From assembly GCA_002423285.1 (NCBI GenBank), contig DIVF01000048.1:1-55008 (forward strand): a DNA stretch of 55,008 bases. Reading direction: 5' to 3'. The notes under the pieces are model-generated. The model was given only the letters and a program-made list of their open reading frames with translations. It did not search any database and was not told where the DNA came from. Positions 52,378 to 55,008 of the stretch are shown here, piece after piece; position 1 is the first letter of the stretch, and each line of letters opens with the position of its first letter. Origin of the DNA: Micavibrio sp. UBA6139 (GTDB lineage: Bacteria; Pseudomonadota; Alphaproteobacteria; Micavibrionales; Micavibrionaceae). A program made the position numbers and the translations under genes.

Positions 52378-52755
52378 ATTGTTATTGTGATACGATAGCG
52401 TGTTTAAATTTTCGATTTTCTAAATTAGACCATAGCGATAAATCTGATTATGATTAGTAGGCGTATTTATTGCGTTAAATCGCTCTTATGCGCTGATTGC
52501 AGGTCTTATATTTTCTTTTTAAATTGCGGATACCACCGTAACCTTCATTAAGAATACAGTGTTCAGTACAACAAAATTTTTGTAATGATACGATTCATAA
52601 TTTCGTCTTTCCTCAAGACAAAATTGCCCTATATGGAGCATATGATTTCTTTAATGCGTCTTTAAATTGAGTTTTCCTGATTTCGTGTAATGCTGCGTTT
52701 ATGCCCATTGTCATGAGAAAATGCGCGGATTTAAGCTGCGCTAGAGATAGACACA
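52378..52755. other. Intergenic region with duplicated leader of regulator 2
   Basis: Non-coding and AT-rich. 52615-52755 is the counterpart of 51504-51645, almost equal in length, showing that the duplication included the leader. Patchy similarity (GTTCAG, GTAAT, CGTCT in the same order) extends about 80 bases further up. Nothing else was recognised. Confidence 0.5.
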
Positions 52756-53487
52756 ATGCACAAGAAAAAGAGCGTCATATTGGTTGTGGACAATGATTCA
52801 CAAACCTACAAAATTTTGAACCTGGTCCTGGACCATAGCGATTATGAGGTTGTGGAATGCACTTCTGGCCGCCAAGCGATCAGCACGTGTGTTTCTTTAA
52901 AGCCCGATATTGCCCTCCTTGAATATGATCTACCGGGCTTGGAAAGCGCAGAGATCATTAAGGCCATGCGCGAATGGTCAAAAATGCCAGTCATCATCTT
53001 GTCAGAAAAGCATTCCAATGATGATATCGTTCGGGGGTTAGATATGGGGGCGGATGATTATGTCGTAAAGCCCTTTAATGCGGATGTCTTGCGTGCCCGA
53101 ATCAATGCTTCCTTGCGGAAATCCGTGATTCAAGAGAATGGCGAGACCGAGCTTATCAATGGTCCTTTGCGAATTAATCTTGTCCGGCACGAAGTATTTG
53201 TGGGCGATCGGAAGGTATGCCTGACACCCAAGGAATATAATTTGCTGCGATATTTTATCATCCATAAAGGCAAGATGTTGGGTCGCCGTCAGTTATTGCG
53301 CGAGGTTTGGGGGCCAGCGCATTGCGAAGACACACAATATTTGCGCGTCTTCGTTGGACAAATTCGTGAAAAAATCGAACCCGATCCGGCTCATCCGCAC
53401 ATTATTACAACGGCACCTGGCATTGGCTATCGGATGGAAGTACTTCAGCTCCCCCTGGAGAAACGTCAGGGAGAGCTGGGGTTTTAA
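52756..53487 (+). CDS. KdpE/OmpR-like response regulator with Glu at the phospho-acceptor site (copy 2)
   Basis: A tandem paralogue of the regulator at 51646-52377, with identical length (243 residues) and largely identical sequence. The phospho-acceptor is again Glu56 (IALLEYDLPG), the acidic pocket again altered (VVDNDSQ), while Ser83 and Lys105 are kept. The DNA-binding helices (ILREVWG / LLREVWG; YLRVFVGQIREKIE) are nearly the same, so both probably bind overlapping targets, perhaps each other's conserved leaders. Receiver surface residues diverge more (SEKHSNDD versus SAQKANED), consistent with functional separation. It converges on the sigma factor gene, 20 bp away. Confidence 0.85.
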   Translation: MHKKKSVILVVDNDSQTYKILNLVLDHSDYEVVECTSGRQAISTCVSLKPDIALLEYDLPGLESAEIIKAMREWSKMPVIILSEKHSNDDIVRGLDMGADDYVVKPFNADVLRARINASLRKSVIQENGETELINGPLRINLVRHEVFVGDRKVCLTPKEYNLLRYFIIHKGKMLGRRQLLREVWGPAHCEDTQYLRVFVGQIREKIEPDPAHPHIITTAPGIGYRMEVLQLPLEKRQGELGF

Positions 53488-53507
53488 ATTGAACTTGGGC
53501 GGGCTTG

Positions 53508-54089
53508 CTAACGGCTCTGCAGGGCGCGTGACGCGATATAGGCTGGGATAACCGGCATGTTTGTATTGGCAGGATGTGCGGCCTGTAATCGCTGTAATTT
53601 ATTGTTATTCGGCGGTGGGCTCATAATGGTCTGTAAATGCTCGCGGGCGCGGGCCAGACGGGAACGAACGGTACCAATCGGAATGTTCAAAACCTCAGAT
53701 ACTTCGCTGTAACGCATTCCTTTTACGCAAATCAATATAATGATTTCGCGGTGATCAGGGCTTAGGCCTGCCATGGCCAGCTTAACTTGGCTCAACTCTG
53801 TTACGCCTTCTTGTTCCGGGGCGGTTGAGGCCATATCGAGATAAGGTTGCGGATCAGAAGATGACTCGTATTTCACGCGCCGGCGATAGCCAGACACGAA
53901 TAGGTTAAACATAATTTTTGATGTCCAGCTGAACAAATTTGTTCCAGGTTCGAAATGGCTGGATTTTTCTAACGCGCGCAGACAGGTTGATTGAACCAAA
54001 TCATCGGCATCGTCCTTGTTTCGTGTTAGCCGGAATGCAAACTTCTGTAGCTTTCCGGTTTCTGCAATGAGTGCGGTTTTAACAAACAT
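53508..54089 (-). CDS. ECF sigma factor, EcfG-like
   Basis: A protein of 193 residues with sigma region 2 (KFAFRLTRNKDDADDLVQST, then FEPGTNLFSWTSKIMFNLFV) and region 4 (LSPDHREIIILICVKGMRYS, then LNIPIGTVRSRLARAREHL). The FxPGTNLxxW element is typical of EcfG (ECF15), the alphaproteobacterial general-stress sigma. The tail beyond region 4 (about 35 residues) is unusual. NepR and PhyR, the usual regulators, are not encoded nearby. GGAGG precedes the ATG. It could drive the GGAAC-N16-CGTT promoter of csbD, but a different ECF class cannot be excluded. Confidence 0.82.
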   Translation of the reverse strand: MFVKTALIAETGKLQKFAFRLTRNKDDADDLVQSTCLRALEKSSHFEPGTNLFSWTSKIMFNLFVSGYRRRVKYESSSDPQPYLDMASTAPEQEGVTELSQVKLAMAGLSPDHREIIILICVKGMRYSEVSEVLNIPIGTVRSRLARAREHLQTIMSPPPNNNKLQRLQAAHPANTNMPVIPAYIASRALQSR

Positions 54090-54221
54090 ACTAGCCTCCG
54101 TATTTTCATTGTCTGCGGGTATGTATAAATCTTATGCATCACTGCATCATGAATCGATGTGGGCTGTGTTCGACAGTATAATTTTTTGATAAGTACGCAG
54201 TTTATATGGTTTTTTATGGAT

Positions 54222-54260
54222 AAAAATCGTCCGGCAAGCTCGGGGGCAATGCCGGACGAT
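54222..54260 (-). terminator. Terminator of the second csbD gene
   Basis: ATCGTCCGGCA (54226-54236) and TGCCGGACGAT (54250-54260) form a perfect 11-bp stem, followed on the minus strand by a T-run. It separates the CsbD gene from the sigma factor gene. Confidence 0.85.
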
Positions 54261-54291
54261 TCTCTGTCAACCTTATGGGGTTGTCAGATTC

Positions 54292-54531
54292 TTATGCGGC
54301 TCTATGGCCGACTGATTTTTCAATTTCTTGAATTTTCTTTTCGGCGTCTTCTTTCGACACGCCTTGCTTTTCTTGCAGTTTTGCAAAGAACTGCTCACGG
54401 TTTCCGCTGTACAGTTTGATGTCTTCATCACCCAGCTTGCCCCATGTTTCTTTGATTTTTGCACTGAGTTTTTTATCCGTATCGACGGATGCAGGCTTAT
54501 TCATATTTGGATTTGGGTTTGTGTTGGTCAT
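54292..54531 (-). CDS. CsbD-family stress protein, second copy
   Basis: A protein of 79 residues: an Asn/Pro-rich, apparently disordered N-terminus, then the CsbD core KIKETWGKLGDEDIKLYSGN with the Lys/Glu helix KEDAEKKIQEIEKSV. It is diverged from the CsbD protein at 48442-48645. GGAG is spaced correctly before the ATG. Its leader lacks a recognisable EcfG-type promoter, unlike the other copy. It lies upstream of the ECF sigma gene on the same strand but is separated by a strong terminator. Confidence 0.88.
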   Translation of the reverse strand: MTNTNPNPNMNKPASVDTDKKLSAKIKETWGKLGDEDIKLYSGNREQFFAKLQEKQGVSKEDAEKKIQEIEKSVGHRAA

Positions 54532-54669
54532 GTTGATCTCCTTGATCTTTTGCTTCTGAACGGTCCGCGTTATACGGGCTCTTAGATTAAGTAGGAATAT
54601 CCAGCTAAGGAAGCGATGTGCAACGCAGGGCGGGGGATAAAGAATGTATGTGGTTTAAACAAACCCATG

Positions 54670-54695
54670 AAAAAAGAGCCCCTTTTCAGGGGCTC
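54670..54695 (-). terminator. Terminator of the EF-hand gene
   Basis: GAGCCCC and GGGGCTC flank a TTTTCA loop, with a six-T run on the minus strand, 24 bases behind the EF-hand gene stop. Confidence 0.85.
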
Positions 54696-54719
54696 TCTCA
54701 TGAATGATATACAATAATC

Positions 54720-54980
54720 TTACCTTAAAACATTTTTCCATTCTTCCAGGCTTAATGCGCCGTCATTGTTATCGTCATAGGCCATGAAAGTGCCGCGTGC
54801 GAATTCTTCGGTATCAACTCTCTTGTCCTGATTCGTATCCCATTTTTCATACAAGCCGGTTTTTTCAACCAGTGTTTTAACTTCGTTGTTGTCCAAGCGG
54901 CCATCCTTATCCTGATCCCAATAAGTGTATTGATTGTAATCAAGGTCTTTATACGGGCGATAGAGTTGGGATGTTGTCAT
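54720..54980 (-). CDS. Three-EF-hand calcium-binding protein
   Basis: A protein of 86 residues made almost entirely of three 12-residue EF-hand loops: DQDKDGRLDNNE, DTNQDKRVDTEE and DDNNDGALSLEE. Loops one and three keep the central Gly; loop two has Lys in its place (DKR), so calcium binding there may be weaker. There is no signal peptide or membrane segment from this start; the window ends 28 bases upstream, within the 21-bp end repeat, so the promoter is not visible. Role: calcium sensor or buffer, partner unknown. Confidence 0.88.
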   Translation of the reverse strand: MTTSQLYRPYKDLDYNQYTYWDQDKDGRLDNNEVKTLVEKTGLYEKWDTNQDKRVDTEEFARGTFMAYDDNNDGALSLEEWKNVLR

Positions 54981-54987
54981 TTTCCAT

Positions 54988-55008
54988 TAGACCTGTTGCA
55001 AAAGTAGC
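54988..55008. repeat. Right copy of 21-bp inverted repeat at the window ends
   Basis: It is the exact reverse complement of bases 1-21. It begins eight bases upstream of the EF-hand gene's start region and ends the window. Confidence 0.6.

Noticed and set aside
1..55008. tRNA, rRNA, CRISPR arrays, prophage or transposase genes
   Set aside because: None was recognised by reading; small non-coding RNAs cannot be excluded without a covariance-model search.

Overview
The window looks like chromosomal DNA of an alphaproteobacterium. Support comes from the fused 1150-residue indolepyruvate oxidoreductase, the alphaproteobacterial MoxR/DUF58/DUF4159/DUF4175 module, a membrane PuuD urate oxidase, an ECF sigma factor with the FxPGTN signature and a GGAAC-N16-CGTT stress promoter. 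A Micavibrio-like predatory lineage is possible but is not proven by the sequence. No tRNA, rRNA, CRISPR, prophage or intact insertion sequence was seen. Both ends carry the same 21-bp sequence in inverted orientation, so the window is probably a whole contig cut at a repeat or an assembly-graph junction.

Layout. 1-4.4 kb: an AT-rich gene fragment, then a leucine-catabolism operon (methylcrotonyl-CoA carboxylase alpha, HMG-CoA lyase, isovaleryl-CoA dehydrogenase). 4.4-13.2 kb: a frameshifted small gene, an unknown helical protein, the indolepyruvate oxidoreductase, a two-gene SbmA/BacA-type ABC exporter whose ATPase carries a very large insert, a thioesterase and a methyltransferase. 13.4-18.2 kb: an HU protein with a histone-H1-like tail, a HEXXH lipoprotein, rlmN, a GNAT-like protein and msrA.

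18.3-29.9 kb: a MoxR AAA+ ATPase with DUF58, von Willebrand-type and periplasmic partners. Two proteins that are normally single polypeptides in alphaproteobacteria (BatA-N/DUF4159 and TIGR02302/DUF4175) are each split in two here, with the halves on opposite strands. Each freed C-terminal half has its own signal peptide. I consider this the most novel feature of the window.

30-43.1 kb: a purine-catabolism island. Adenine deaminase, xanthine dehydrogenase with its maturation proteins (XdhC and a cysteine desulfurase), PuuD, hydroxyisourate hydrolase, OHCU decarboxylase, PuuE allantoinase, allantoicase and ureidoglycolate lyase together convert adenine to glyoxylate. A malate synthase inside the cluster feeds that glyoxylate into malate. 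A perfect palindrome abuts the xdhA start.

43.2-55 kb: a divergent class A penicillin-binding protein, dusB, small proteins, a stress operon (CsbD plus a glycine-zipper protein) behind an EcfG-type promoter, CvfB, a glycosyltransferase, two tandemly duplicated KdpE-like regulators with Glu at the phospho-acceptor position, an ECF sigma factor, a second CsbD protein and an EF-hand protein.
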